Positions 41,673-49,645 of a DNA stretch of 64,000 nucleotides are shown one piece after another. Source of the DNA: Tabrizicola sp. TH137 (lineage in GTDB: Bacteria; Pseudomonadota; Alphaproteobacteria; Rhodobacterales; Rhodobacteraceae); assembly GCF_002855575.1 (NCBI RefSeq), contig NZ_PKRQ01000002.1:744001-808000 (forward strand), in the 5' to 3' direction. How positions within the stretch are numbered: position 1 is the first letter of the stretch; the number at the start of each line of letters is the position of its first letter. The translations under genes were made by a program, and so were the position numbers. The notes beneath the pieces were generated by a model. It made no database searches. It worked only from the letters and a program-made list of their open reading frames with translations, and was not told where the DNA came from.

Positions 41673-43268
41673 ATGCGCGCCGCCCTCCTCCTGACCCTGA
41701 TCGCCAGCCCCGCCCTCGCGCAAGACCCCGCCATCGCCTCCTTCACCGAGGAAACCGCCCCCGCAGGCTTCACCCACAGCTTCACCGGCGAATGGGAATT
41801 CATGGTCGGCGGCGGCACCGCCGTCTTCGACTGCAACGGCGACACCCGCCCCGACATCTTCGCCGCCGGCGGCACCGCCCCCGCCGCCCTCTTCGTGAAC
41901 AACAGCGCCCCCGCAGGCCCCCTCGCCTTCACCCGCCATACCGCCGGGCTGGAAGAAACCTCCGTCTCCGGCGCCTACCCGCTCGATATCGACGGCGACG
42001 GCACGCTCGACCTCGCCCTCCTCCGCGTCGGCCCCGACAGGCTGATGCGCGGCCTCGGCAACTGCCGGTTCGAGGACGCCTCCGCCCAATGGGGCTTCGA
42101 CGGGCTCGATCTCTGGTCCACCGCCTTCGCCGCCACATGGGAACGGGGCGCAACCCTCCCCACCCTTGCCATCGGCACCTATATCGACCGGACGCAAGAG
42201 GCCTTCCCCTGGGGCAACTGCACCCCCAACCACCTCTACCGCCCCAATGCCCAGGGCACCGGCTACGACGCCCCCCTCCCGTTGGAGCCCGGCTTCTGCG
42301 CCCTCTCCATCCTCTTCACCGACTGGGACAGGCAAGGCACCCCCGATCTGCGCGTCTCCAACGACCGCGAATATTACAAGGGCGGGCAAGAGCAGCTCTG
42401 GCATGTCGAACCCGGCCAACCGCCCCGCCTTTTCACCGAAGCCGAGGGCTGGCAGCGCCTCCGCATCTGGGGCATGGGCATCGCGCAGGAAGACCTCAAC
42501 TTCGACGGCTTCCCCGAGTTCTTCCTCACCTCCATGGCCGACAACAAGCTTCAGACCCTGGCCGAGATTCCGGCCGAAGGCGCCCCCCTGCCCCGCTACC
42601 GCGACATCGCGCTGAAATCCGGCGTCACCGCCCACCGCCCCTATACGGGGGGCGACTTGCGCCCCTCCACCGCCTGGCACGCGCAATTCGGTGATGTGAA
42701 CAATGACGGGTTGTCGGACCTCTATGTCGTCAAGGGCAATGTCTGGGCCATGCCCGACTTCGCCGAGGATGACCCCAACAACCTCCTCCTCGGCCGCGCC
42801 GACGGCACCTTCCTGGAATCGGGCGATACCGCCGGGGTCGCCTCCATGGCGCAAGGGCGCGGCGGCGCGCTGGTGGACCTCAATGCCGACGGCCTCCTCG
42901 ACATGATCGCCATCAACCGCAACGAACCCTCGCAACTCTGGCGCAACACGGGCGGCAACACCGCCACCGGCCTCGGCAACTGGATCGCGCTCGACCTTGC
43001 CATGCCCGGCCCCAACCGCAACGCCATCGGCGCCTGGATCGAACTCCGCCGCCCCGATGGCAAGATCATGCAGCGCGAGGTGCAGGTCGGCGGCGGCCAT
43101 GTCGGCGGCATCCTCGTGCCCCACCATTTCGGCCTCGGCCCCGCGACCGAAGCCGACATCCGCATCCTCTGGCCCGACGGCACCGCGGGCGACTGGCAGA
43201 CCATCGCCGCCAACGGCACATGGCGGCTCGAACCGGGCAAGGACCCCGTCCCCCTCCCGGCGAACTGA
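41673..43268 (+). CDS. Secreted FG-GAP/VCBS repeat protein with ASPIC/UnbV domain (CRTAC1-like)
   Basis: The 531-residue protein has a signal peptide (MRAALLLTLIASPALAQ) and beta-propeller repeats with calcium-type loops such as DCNGDTRPDIFAAGG, DIDGDGTLDLALL, DLNFDGFPEFFLT, DVNNDGLSDLYVV and DLNADGLLDMIAI. The C-terminal ASPIC/UnbV segment is NRNAIGAWIELRRPDGKIMQREVQVGGGHVGG, followed by ILWPDG. It should sit outside the inner membrane. Tight coupling to the haloperoxidase-like gene suggests they act together, but the role is unknown. Confidence 0.88.
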   Translation: MRAALLLTLIASPALAQDPAIASFTEETAPAGFTHSFTGEWEFMVGGGTAVFDCNGDTRPDIFAAGGTAPAALFVNNSAPAGPLAFTRHTAGLEETSVSGAYPLDIDGDGTLDLALLRVGPDRLMRGLGNCRFEDASAQWGFDGLDLWSTAFAATWERGATLPTLAIGTYIDRTQEAFPWGNCTPNHLYRPNAQGTGYDAPLPLEPGFCALSILFTDWDRQGTPDLRVSNDREYYKGGQEQLWHVEPGQPPRLFTEAEGWQRLRIWGMGIAQEDLNFDGFPEFFLTSMADNKLQTLAEIPAEGAPLPRYRDIALKSGVTAHRPYTGGDLRPSTAWHAQFGDVNNDGLSDLYVVKGNVWAMPDFAEDDPNNLLLGRADGTFLESGDTAGVASMAQGRGGALVDLNADGLLDMIAINRNEPSQLWRNTGGNTATGLGNWIALDLAMPGPNRNAIGAWIELRRPDGKIMQREVQVGGGHVGGILVPHHFGLGPATEADIRILWPDGTAGDWQTIAANGTWRLEPGKDPVPLPAN

Positions 43269-43339
43269 TCCAAATCACACGGCTGGACCTCGCATCCCGC
43301 AATCCCTATATATTCACTCAACAACCGACCGGGATTGCC

Positions 43340-43699
43340 ATGACCACTGCGGACAAGATCGAAGGCGCGCCCCTCATCGCCCCTTCCACCACCGACCACC
43401 CCCTCTACGACAGCGTCGTGGAGGCCTGCCGCACCGTCTATGACCCGGAGATTCCGGTGAACATCTTCGACCTCGGCCTTGTCTATACCGTCGATATCTC
43501 GCCCGAGAATGAGGTGGACATCACCATGACCCTCACCGCCCCCGGCTGCCCCGTCGCGGGCGAAATGCCGGGCTGGGTCGCCGATGCTGTCGAACCGCTG
43601 GCAGGCGTCAAATCCGTCAACGTCAAGATGACCTTCGATCCGCCATGGGGCATGGACATGATGTCCGACGAGGCGCGTCTCGAACTCGGCTTCATGTGA
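43340..43699 (+). CDS. SufT-like Fe-S assembly protein (MIP18/DUF59 family)
   Basis: The 119-residue protein has the MIP18 core VVEACRTVYDPEIPVNIFDLGLVYTVDIS, then VDITMTLTAPGCPVAGEMPGWVADAVEPLAG and VNVKMTFDPPWGMDMMSDEARLELGF, a close match to SufT-type proteins that help load [4Fe-4S] clusters. The conserved Cys lies in APGCPVAGEM. It begins 71 bases after the FG-GAP gene with its own leader. The other Fe-S genes in the window are separate, at 8098 and 45162. Confidence 0.9.
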   Translation: MTTADKIEGAPLIAPSTTDHPLYDSVVEACRTVYDPEIPVNIFDLGLVYTVDISPENEVDITMTLTAPGCPVAGEMPGWVADAVEPLAGVKSVNVKMTFDPPWGMDMMSDEARLELGFM

Positions 43700-43705
43700 C
43701 CAGAA

Positions 43706-43792
43706 CGCAAGGTTTTTCCCTTGCATTTCCGAAACGCAAAGCTTTTCCCTTGCATTTCCCTCATGCAAGGGTTTTCCTTTGCACATGCCCCA
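43706..43792. repeat. Three 29-bp tandem repeats in front of the SatD-like gene
   Basis: Units start at 43706, 43735 and 43764, exactly 29 bases apart. Each carries GCAA(G/A)G, a T-rich middle and CC(C/T)TTGC, so each can fold as a short hairpin (GCAAGG-TTTTTC-CCTTGC in unit 1). Unit 3 overlaps the ATG of the next gene at 43785. Possible roles are an operator array, an attenuator or a translation-control element. Confidence 0.75.
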
Positions 43793-44426
43793 AGACCGCA
43801 TCCATGCCGTCCTCACCGGCGACCTGATCCGCTCCACCAGCCTGCCGCCGCGGCAGGCCGATGCCGCCATGTCCGCGCTGGAGCAGGCGGCGCAAAGGTG
43901 GCCGGGCAACCTCCGCTTCACCCGCTTCCGGGGCGATGGCTGGCAGGTCCTTCTTGATCGCCCGCAAACCGCCCTCCGCATCGCCCTTTCTCTGACGGCA
44001 TCCCTCGCCGCCGCCGATACGGGCCTCACCACCCGCATCGCCATCGGTTTCGGAACGGTGACCCACCTCGGAACAGGCGATCTCTCCGATGCCCGTGGCA
44101 CCGCCTTCACCCGCTCGGGCCGCGCGCTGGACCACATGCCGCGCAACAGGCGCTGGGCCGTGGCGGGCGGCCCCACCCTTCCGGCCTGGATACCCGCCAC
44201 CCTCGCCCTCGCGGAATGGCAGTCTGCCCGCTGGACCCCCGGTCAGGCCGCCGTCGTCGCGGAATGGCTTGATCCCGTGGACCGGACACAGGAAGACTGG
44301 GCCTCCCGCATGGGCCTGACGCGGCAAGCCTGGAAGGCGCGCTTCGATGGGTCAGGGATCGCGGCCTGGACGCCCGCCTTGCAGATGTGGGACCAGTGGC
44401 AAGGGGAAGGCGTGACCGATGACTGA
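43785..44426 (+). CDS. SatD-like protein: degenerate class III cyclase-like domain plus C-terminal helix-turn-helix
   Basis: The 213-residue protein resembles the SatD family. The N-terminal part follows the class III nucleotidyl cyclase pattern: an Asp in AVLTGDLIRSTSL (near 13), FTRFRGDGWQVLL with the second metal-type Asp (near 51), LTTRIAIGFGTV (near 81-92) and GTAFTRSGRALDHM (near 105-118). The C-terminus (RTQEDWASRMGLTRQAWKARFDGSGI) looks like a helix-turn-helix. Whether it makes or binds a nucleotide is unknown. Its stop overlaps the start of the DUF3307 gene by eight bases. The ATG at 43785 lies within the third tandem repeat. Confidence 0.75.
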   Translation: MPQDRIHAVLTGDLIRSTSLPPRQADAAMSALEQAAQRWPGNLRFTRFRGDGWQVLLDRPQTALRIALSLTASLAAADTGLTTRIAIGFGTVTHLGTGDLSDARGTAFTRSGRALDHMPRNRRWAVAGGPTLPAWIPATLALAEWQSARWTPGQAAVVAEWLDPVDRTQEDWASRMGLTRQAWKARFDGSGIAAWTPALQMWDQWQGEGVTDD

Positions 44427-45135
44427 AACCCTCGCCGCCCTTCTCCTCGCCCATGTGGCCGCCGATTTCCTGCTGCAACCCGACCGCATGGTCGCAAACA
44501 AACGCAAACCCCTCTGGTTCGCCCTCCACGCGGGCCTCGTCCTCGGCACCGCCCTCGCCGCCACGGGCAGCCTGCATCCCGCCCTCTTCGCCCTCGCCGC
44601 CGCCCATGCCGCCATCGACGCGGTCAAGCTCGCCTCCCGCCGCAGCGATGCCACCGCCTTCGCCCTCGATCAGGCGGCCCATCTCGCCACCCTCGCCCTC
44701 ACCGCCGCCCTCTTTCCCGGCCTCTTCGCCGCTGGCCTCTGGGGCAGCATCACCGCGCTCCCCGCCGCCTTCGCCCTCATCGCCGGGGCAATCTGGACCA
44801 TCCGCGCAGGCGGCTATGCCATCGGCCATCTCATGGCCCCCTGGGCCGCCCTCATCACGCTCGACGGTCTGCCCAATGGCGGCCGCGCCATCGGGCAGTT
44901 GGAACGCGGGCTGATCTTCCTGATGATCCTCGGCGGCCTGCCCGAAGGCATCGGCTTCCTCATCGCCGCGAAATCCGTCCTCCGCTTCGGCACCGTGCGG
45001 GAAGAGGCGAAGCTGTCGGAATATGTCATCATCGGCACGCTCGCCTCCTTCGCCTGGGCCCTCGTTTCGGCCTGGGCGACGCTCGCGCTGATCTCCACGC
45101 TGCCGCCGCTTGGAATTCCTGCCTTTCCGCCTTAA
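44419..45135 (+). CDS. DUF3307 family membrane protein
   Basis: A 238-residue multi-helix membrane protein. The family markers are HVAADFLLQPDRMVANK near the N-terminus (H-x3-D pattern) and LAAAHAAIDAVKLASRR near residue 65. About six hydrophobic helices follow. DUF3307 proteins commonly pair with SatD-like genes, and here the two overlap by eight bases. The function is unknown; a membrane effector or transporter controlled by the SatD partner is one possibility. The conserved histidines and aspartates suggest metal or proton chemistry. Confidence 0.85.
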   Translation: MTETLAALLLAHVAADFLLQPDRMVANKRKPLWFALHAGLVLGTALAATGSLHPALFALAAAHAAIDAVKLASRRSDATAFALDQAAHLATLALTAALFPGLFAAGLWGSITALPAAFALIAGAIWTIRAGGYAIGHLMAPWAALITLDGLPNGGRAIGQLERGLIFLMILGGLPEGIGFLIAAKSVLRFGTVREEAKLSEYVIIGTLASFAWALVSAWATLALISTLPPLGIPAFPP

Positions 45136-45161
45136 GTTAAGCAGGACGAAGGAGAACCCCC

Positions 45162-45521
45162 ATGTTCGGCATCCCCGGCAAACAGGCTGTCACCCTCACC
45201 CCCGCCGCCATCCGCCAGATCACCCGTCTGATGGAAAAGCAGGGCAGCGCGGGCCTGCGCATCGGCGTCAAGAAGGGCGGCTGCGCGGGCATGGAATACA
45301 CGATGGACTACGTCGCCGACGTCAACCCGATGGATGAGGTGGTGGAACAGGACGGCGCGCGGGTGATGATCGCCCCCATGGCGCAGATGTTCCTCTTCGG
45401 GACCGAGATCGACTATCAGACCTCGCTCCTCGAATCCGGCTTCCGCTTCAACAACCCCAATGTGGCCGAGGCCTGCGGTTGCGGCGAGTCCATCAAGTTC
45501 AAGGACCAGCCCGCCGCCTGA
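45162..45521 (+). CDS. IscA/HesB-family Fe-S assembly accessory protein
   Basis: The 119-residue A-type carrier has the three conserved cysteines of the family: one in VKKGGCAGMEYTMDYV (near residue 43) and a pair in EACGCGESIKF near the C-terminus. It starts with LTPAAIRQITRLMEKQGSAGLRIGV. It carries Fe-S clusters to target proteins. A strong ribosome site (GAAGGAG) precedes the ATG. It follows the DUF3307 gene by 26 bases on the same strand and may share its transcript. Confidence 0.95.
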   Translation: MFGIPGKQAVTLTPAAIRQITRLMEKQGSAGLRIGVKKGGCAGMEYTMDYVADVNPMDEVVEQDGARVMIAPMAQMFLFGTEIDYQTSLLESGFRFNNPNVAEACGCGESIKFKDQPAA

Positions 45522-45528
45522 CCCTTCC

Positions 45529-45593
45529 CAGATTTCTTCGAAGAAATTTGCAAAAATCTTCGAAGATTTTTGACCCTGCGCGCCAGCGCGCAG
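45529..45593. terminator. Train of three hairpins after the IscA-like gene
   Basis: Hairpin 1 (45529-45550) has arms CAGATTTCTTC/GAAGAAATTTG with one mismatch. Hairpin 2 (45551-45572) is a perfect 22-bp palindrome with arm CAAAAATCTTC. Hairpin 3 (45576-45593) has arms CTGCGCGC/GCGCGCAG. Hairpins 1 and 2 touch directly. It separates the IscA-like gene from tpiA on the same strand. Confidence 0.75.
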
Positions 45594-45630
45594 AAGCCGC
45601 ACCGCGGCGCAGATCTGTGCGCCCATTTGT

Positions 45631-45678
45631 ATGTACACTTTGCTGCACAGTTTGCGGCACAAAACGCGGCACAGCCCT
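45631..45678. repeat. 12-bp tandem repeat (CGGCACA-type), locus 2, upstream of tpiA
   Basis: Units CTGCACAGTTTG, CGGCACAAAACG and CGGCACAGCCCT at 45643-45678, with a weaker unit before them. This is nearly the same block as at 1251-1298. It ends 57 bases before the tpiA start, so it could overlap its promoter. Confidence 0.6.
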
Positions 45679-45735
45679 TTTCCTCCAACCCCTTTCCCCG
45701 TAACGCTGTTCCCGCTCGCACCAAGGGAGGGAAGG

Positions 45736-46479
45736 ATGCGCAAACTCGCCGCCGGAAACTGGAAGATGAACGGCACCGCCGCCGCCCTGGCCGAGGTGTC
45801 GGCGCTGGCCCAGGCCCATCCCGCGCCCCGCTGCGACGTCCTCCTCTGCCCCCCTGCCACCCTCATCGCCCGCATGGCCGACCTCGCCAAGGGCACCGCG
45901 ATCAAGGTCGGCGGCCAGGATTGCCACGCCAAGTCCTCAGGCGCCCATACCGGCGATATCTCGGCGGAAATGCTCGTGGATTCAGGGGCTTCCCATGTCA
46001 TCCTCGGCCATTCCGAACGCCGCACCGACCATGGCGAAACCGATGCCCAGGTCCTCGCCAAGGCCGAAGCCGCACTCAAGGCCGGCCTCACCGCCATCAT
46101 CTGCATCGGCGAGACAGAGGCCGAGCGGGATGCAGGCCGCACCCTCGACGTGGTCGGAACCCAGCTTCACGGCTCCGTCCCCGCCCATGCCACCGCCGCC
46201 AATCTGGTGATCGCCTATGAACCCGTCTGGGCCATCGGCACCGGCCGCACCCCCACGCTTTCCGAAATCGCCGAGGTCCACGCCTTCCTCCGCACCCGCC
46301 TCACCGCCCGCATCGGATCGGCCGCCGCGGATGTGCCGCTGCTCTATGGCGGGTCGGTAAAGCCTTCAAACGCAACGGAAATCTTCGCCGTCCCGCATGT
46401 CGATGGCGCGCTCGTCGGCGGCGCCAGCCTGAAGGCCGCCGATTTCGGCGCCATCGTCGCCGCCCTCTCCGCCGCCTGA
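45736..46479 (+). CDS. tpiA: Triosephosphate isomerase
   Basis: The 247-residue TIM-barrel enzyme interconverts dihydroxyacetone phosphate and glyceraldehyde 3-phosphate. Lys is in [15 protein letters not shown], the catalytic His in [13 protein letters not shown], the catalytic Glu in [16 protein letters not shown], and the phosphate loop in [12 protein letters not shown]. The ATG at 45736 has a strong GGAGGGAAGG site. The in-frame start at 45631 would run through the 12-bp repeat and is rejected. Confidence 0.98.
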   Translation: MRKLAAGNWKMNGTAAALAEVSALAQAHPAPRCDVLLCPPATLIARMADLAKGTAIKVGGQDCHAKSSGAHTGDISAEMLVDSGASHVILGHSERRTDHGETDAQVLAKAEAALKAGLTAIICIGETEAERDAGRTLDVVGTQLHGSVPAHATAANLVIAYEPVWAIGTGRTPTLSEIAEVHAFLRTRLTARIGSAAADVPLLYGGSVKPSNATEIFAVPHVDGALVGGASLKAADFGAIVAALSAA

Positions 46480-46558
46480 TCCCGCCCTTTCACGTCGCCC
46501 CCGGAACAGCCCGCAGGCCCGTGCCGGGGGATGGTGCAAGGGTGATCCAGGACAGTCC

Positions 46559-47479
46559 ATGACCGCGCTTTCCCCCGCCCGCTCGCCGCTCTCGGCCAAC
46601 CTGATCTGCATGGCCTCCATGCTGATCTGGGCCGCCGCCCTGCCCGCCGCCGAAATCCTGATCCGCGCCGATCCCGTCCCCCTGCCACCGCTCCTGCTCA
46701 ATGCCGCGCGGATGGTCATGGCCGCCGTCTTCCTGCTGCCGGTCTGGTGGCTGGTCGAAGGCACCGACACGCTCCGCCGCGCCAACTGGCTGCGCGGGAT
46801 GATGGTCGGCGCCCTTCTTGCCCTCGGCGCGCTGCTTCTGGTGCTGGGCCAGACCCGCACCTCCGCCGTGATGATCGCCGTCGTCTCCTCCGCCATGCCG
46901 CTGATCGGCATCCTGCTCGAAATCTTTCTCGACGGGCGCAAGCTGACCGGGGCCATCGTGATCGGCCTTCTGCTCTCGATCCTCGGCGGCATCCTCGCCG
47001 CCGGGAATTTCGACGGCGGCCTCGGTTTCGGCATCGGCGCGCTGATCTGCCTTGGCTCCGTCATCACCTTCACCCTCGCCTCGCGCTGGACGGTCACCGC
47101 CCTGCCCGGCCTTTCCCCCCTCGGCTCCACCAGCCTCACCATCTGTGGCGCCGCCATCACCGGCACCGCCTTCGCCCTGCTCAGCCTCGCGCTCGGCTTC
47201 CCCGGCCCGAACCTCGCCGCCTTCGGCCTGACCGAATTCTCCGCCCTCGCCGTCTTCGGCATCGGCGGCCTCGCCATAAGCCAGCTCCTCTGGATCATCG
47301 CCGTGGGCAGCCTCGGCATCGCCATGTCGGCGCTGCACATCAATCTCACGCCCTTCTATGTGATGGTCTTCATGCTCGCCCTCGGCGGCGGCTGGAGCTG
47401 GGTGCAGGCCCTCGGCGCCGCGCTCGTGGCGATCGGCGTCCTTGTCGCCCAGGGACTTATCCCCCTCACCCGCCGCTGA
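46559..47479 (+). CDS. DMT-family (EamA) transporter
   Basis: A 306-residue inner-membrane protein with about ten helices in two EamA halves (for example LICMASMLIWAAALPAAEIL, AVMIAVVSSAMPLIGILLE, GALICLGSVITFTLASRW, LHINLTPFYVMVFMLALGGG). EamA proteins export metabolites or take up nucleotide sugars; the substrate cannot be read here. It lies nine bases before the cytochrome P450 gene, so export of a P450 product is possible but speculative. Confidence 0.9.
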   Translation: MTALSPARSPLSANLICMASMLIWAAALPAAEILIRADPVPLPPLLLNAARMVMAAVFLLPVWWLVEGTDTLRRANWLRGMMVGALLALGALLLVLGQTRTSAVMIAVVSSAMPLIGILLEIFLDGRKLTGAIVIGLLLSILGGILAAGNFDGGLGFGIGALICLGSVITFTLASRWTVTALPGLSPLGSTSLTICGAAITGTAFALLSLALGFPGPNLAAFGLTEFSALAVFGIGGLAISQLLWIIAVGSLGIAMSALHINLTPFYVMVFMLALGGGWSWVQALGAALVAIGVLVAQGLIPLTRR

Positions 47480-47488
47480 TCCGCCGCC

Positions 47489-48673
47489 ATGCAGACCCTG
47501 ACCCAATCCCCCACCGATCCCGCCTTCGTCCAGAACCCCTATCCGTTCTACGACCGCGCCCGCGCCACCGGCCCCTTCTTCCACTGGCAGGACTACGGCC
47601 TGACCTGCACGCCCTCCGCCGCTGCCGTGAACGCCATCCTGCGCGACCGCCGCTTCGGCCGCGAAGCCCCGCCCGAATGCGCCCCCGTGATCCCCGATCA
47701 CCTCCGCCCCTTCTACGCGGTCGAGGCGCATTCCATGCTGGAACTGGAACCGCCGCGCCACACCCGCCTGCGCGCCCTCGTCCTGCGCGCCTTCACCTCG
47801 CGCCGCATCGCCGCCCTCGCCCCCGAAATCGCCCAGCTTTCCAACGACCTGATCGACGCCCTCCCCCAGGGCGACTTCGACCTCCTGCCGCATTTCGCCC
47901 AGAAACTCCCCGTCATCATCATTGCCCGCCTCCTCGGCGTGCCGGAAAGCATGGCGGATGATCTCCTGCGCTGGTCCAATGCCATGGTCGGCATGTACAT
48001 GGCGGGCCGCACCCGCGCGATGGAAGACCGCGCCATCGCCGCGACCGAGGATTTCACCGCCTTCCTGCGCGGCTATGTCGAGGCGCGCCGCAGCGACCCG
48101 CGCGACGACCTCATCACCCATCTCATCGCCGCCGAGATGGAGGGGGACCGCCTCACCACCGACGAACTCATCACCACCTGCATCCTCCTCCTGAACGCGG
48201 GGCATGAGGCGACGGTCCACACCCTCGGCAATGGCGTGAAGACCCTGCTGGAAACAAAGACCCCCGCCGCCGCCCTGGCCCCCGACCATATCGAGGCGAC
48301 CGTCGAGGAAATCCTCCGCTTCGACCCGGCGCTGCACCTCTTCACCCGCTGGTGCTATGAAGAGACCGAGGTGATGGGCCAGACCTTCCGCCGCGGCGAT
48401 CAGGTGGGGCTCCTGCTGGCCGCTGCCAACCGCGATCCAGGGCAATGGGACAGGCCCGCGCGCTTCCTTCCCGACCGCGTCCCGAAGCCCAACGCCACCT
48501 TCGGCGCGGGGCTGCATTTCTGCGTCGGCGCGCCCCTGGCCCGGCTGGAGCTGCAAATCGCGCTGCCGATCCTGTTTTCCCGCATGCCCGGCCTGCGCCT
48601 CGCCACCCCCCCGCGCTATGCGGATGTGTATCACTTCCACGGGCTGGCCAGTCTCCCGCTCTGCCGCGGCTGA
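47489..48673 (+). CDS. Cytochrome P450
   Basis: The 394-residue soluble P450 has the I-helix LLLNAGHEATVHTLGNG (near residue 235), the E-x-x-R motif VEEILRFDP and the heme-binding loop FGAGLHFCVGAPLARLE with the axial Cys345. It begins MQTLTQSPTDPAFVQNPYPFYDRARATG and resembles bacterial class I P450s that need a ferredoxin partner. No ferredoxin gene is adjacent; fpr lies about 5 kb away. The substrate is unknown. It shares a strand and tight spacing with the DMT transporter gene. Confidence 0.95.
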   Translation: MQTLTQSPTDPAFVQNPYPFYDRARATGPFFHWQDYGLTCTPSAAAVNAILRDRRFGREAPPECAPVIPDHLRPFYAVEAHSMLELEPPRHTRLRALVLRAFTSRRIAALAPEIAQLSNDLIDALPQGDFDLLPHFAQKLPVIIIARLLGVPESMADDLLRWSNAMVGMYMAGRTRAMEDRAIAATEDFTAFLRGYVEARRSDPRDDLITHLIAAEMEGDRLTTDELITTCILLLNAGHEATVHTLGNGVKTLLETKTPAAALAPDHIEATVEEILRFDPALHLFTRWCYEETEVMGQTFRRGDQVGLLLAAANRDPGQWDRPARFLPDRVPKPNATFGAGLHFCVGAPLARLELQIALPILFSRMPGLRLATPPRYADVYHFHGLASLPLCRG

Positions 48674-48704
48674 CCGGCCCGGACCCGATACTTTTGAATG
48701 CTTT

Positions 48705-48771
48705 GCTGACCAAGGGTCAGCTTGCGGCCTGCGGCTGCACCGACAAATGTCGGCCCGAACCTCTTCGGGCC
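48705..48771. terminator. Three short hairpins after the P450 gene
   Basis: GCTGACC/GGTCAGC (48705-48721), CCGACA/TGTCGG (48740-48753) and GGCCCGAA/TTCGGGCC (48752-48771). The last two overlap by two bases, so they are alternatives. The last ends 10 bases before the next start codon. Attenuation or termination is possible; there is no clear T-tract. Confidence 0.5.
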
Positions 48772-48781
48772 CTATGCCGCC

Positions 48782-49042
48782 ATGCTGATCTCCTTCTTCT
48801 CCACCATCGGCGTCAGCCTCGGGATGGGTGGCCTCCTTGTCCTGCTGCGGCGCGCCCTGCGGCTGCCGCGGCGGCTGTCCGTCGATCTGGGGCTTACGCT
48901 TCTGGGCGCGGGGATGCTCGCGCTGCTGCATCTGGCCTCGAAGGATCTCTTCGGCCTCGATCCCTGGTTTGGCTTGGGTTTCGAACTCGCCAAGCACGGG
49001 CTGGAACTGGTCGTGATCCTTCTGCTCTTGGTGGCGATCTGA
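48782..49042 (+). CDS. Small predicted membrane protein, 86 residues
   Basis: The product starts MLISFFSTIGVSLGMGGLLVLLRRALRLP and has three hydrophobic stretches (to about residue 22, GLTLLGAGMLALLHLAS, and HGLELVVILLLLVAI at the C-terminus). It ends three bases before the stop of the convergent Lrp-type gene. No clear ribosome site is seen; a TTG at 48722 is an in-frame alternative within the hairpin region. It may be a real small membrane protein, but support is moderate and no family was recognised. Confidence 0.5.
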   Translation: MLISFFSTIGVSLGMGGLLVLLRRALRLPRRLSVDLGLTLLGAGMLALLHLASKDLFGLDPWFGLGFELAKHGLELVVILLLLVAI

Positions 49043-49045
49043 CGC

Positions 49046-49507
49046 TTACACCGGCAGCATCGTCGTGGCCTTGATCTCTTCCATGCTCAGAAGCGCGGTC
49101 ACATTGTAGATGCGCACCTCGGAAATCAGCGCCTGATAGAATGTGTCATAGGCCCGCGCATTCTTCACCCGCACCTTCAGGATATAGTCGATATCGCCGG
49201 CCAGCCGATGCGCCTCCAGCACTTCGGGCCGCTCGCGCAGCGCCTTCAGGAACTTGCGCTGCCATTCCGCCTCATGCTCGCTGGTGCGGATCAGCACGAA
49301 GAAACAGGCCTCCAGCCCCAACGCCTCGGGATCAAGGATCGCGGTCTGCCGGGTGATGACCCCCGCCTCCTTCATCCGGCGGATGCGGTTCCAGACCGGC
49401 GTCTTCGACGACCCGACCTTGCGCGCGATCTCGTCCAGCGACTGCTCGGCATCCACCTGCAACTCGGCAAGGATTTTCCTGTCCATATCATCCAGACGGA
49501 CTGCCAT
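49046..49507 (-). CDS. Lrp/AsnC family transcriptional regulator
   Basis: The 153-residue protein has an N-terminal helix-turn-helix (LDDMDRKILAELQVDAEQSLDEIARKVGSSKTPVWNRIRRMKEAGVI) and a C-terminal RAM ligand domain (CFFVLIRTSEHEAEWQRKFLKAL ... RLAGDIDYILKVRVKNARAYDTFYQALI). The ATG at 49507 is the usual start. It diverges from the cobA-cys operon with a 138-base shared region, so it may control sulfate assimilation and itself. The ligand is unknown; an amino acid such as cysteine would be logical. Confidence 0.95.
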   Translation of the reverse strand: MAVRLDDMDRKILAELQVDAEQSLDEIARKVGSSKTPVWNRIRRMKEAGVITRQTAILDPEALGLEACFFVLIRTSEHEAEWQRKFLKALRERPEVLEAHRLAGDIDYILKVRVKNARAYDTFYQALISEVRIYNVTALLSMEEIKATTMLPV

Positions 49508-49605
49508 TCGCCAAATCCCCCGTTTTCGCGGAAACCTGTTCCCCTGCGCCCCAGTATCAGAACAAACATCCTTATCTGCAAGGGCATCTGGCCCGAAAGC
49601 GGGAA

Positions 49606-49618
49606 AATATCCTATATT
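49606..49618. promoter_or_regulatory. Candidate operator AATAT-CCT-ATATT between the Lrp-type gene and cobA
   Basis: A perfect A/T-rich inverted repeat with a three-base centre, 28 bases upstream of cobA. It is the only A/T-symmetric site in the divergent region, and Lrp-family proteins like such sequences. Its TATATT could also be the -10 box of cobA. This is a candidate only. Confidence 0.35.
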
Positions 49619-49645
49619 GCCGGGATCATCCACGGAACATCCGCC

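Noticed and set aside
43706-43792. 29-bp repeats as a CRISPR array
   Set aside because: There is no spacer between units; they are tandem and overlap a gene start.
45631-45735. Upstream start of tpiA at 45631
   Set aside because: It would add 35 residues encoded by a repeat; the ATG at 45736 has a strong ribosome site and gives the usual N-terminus.
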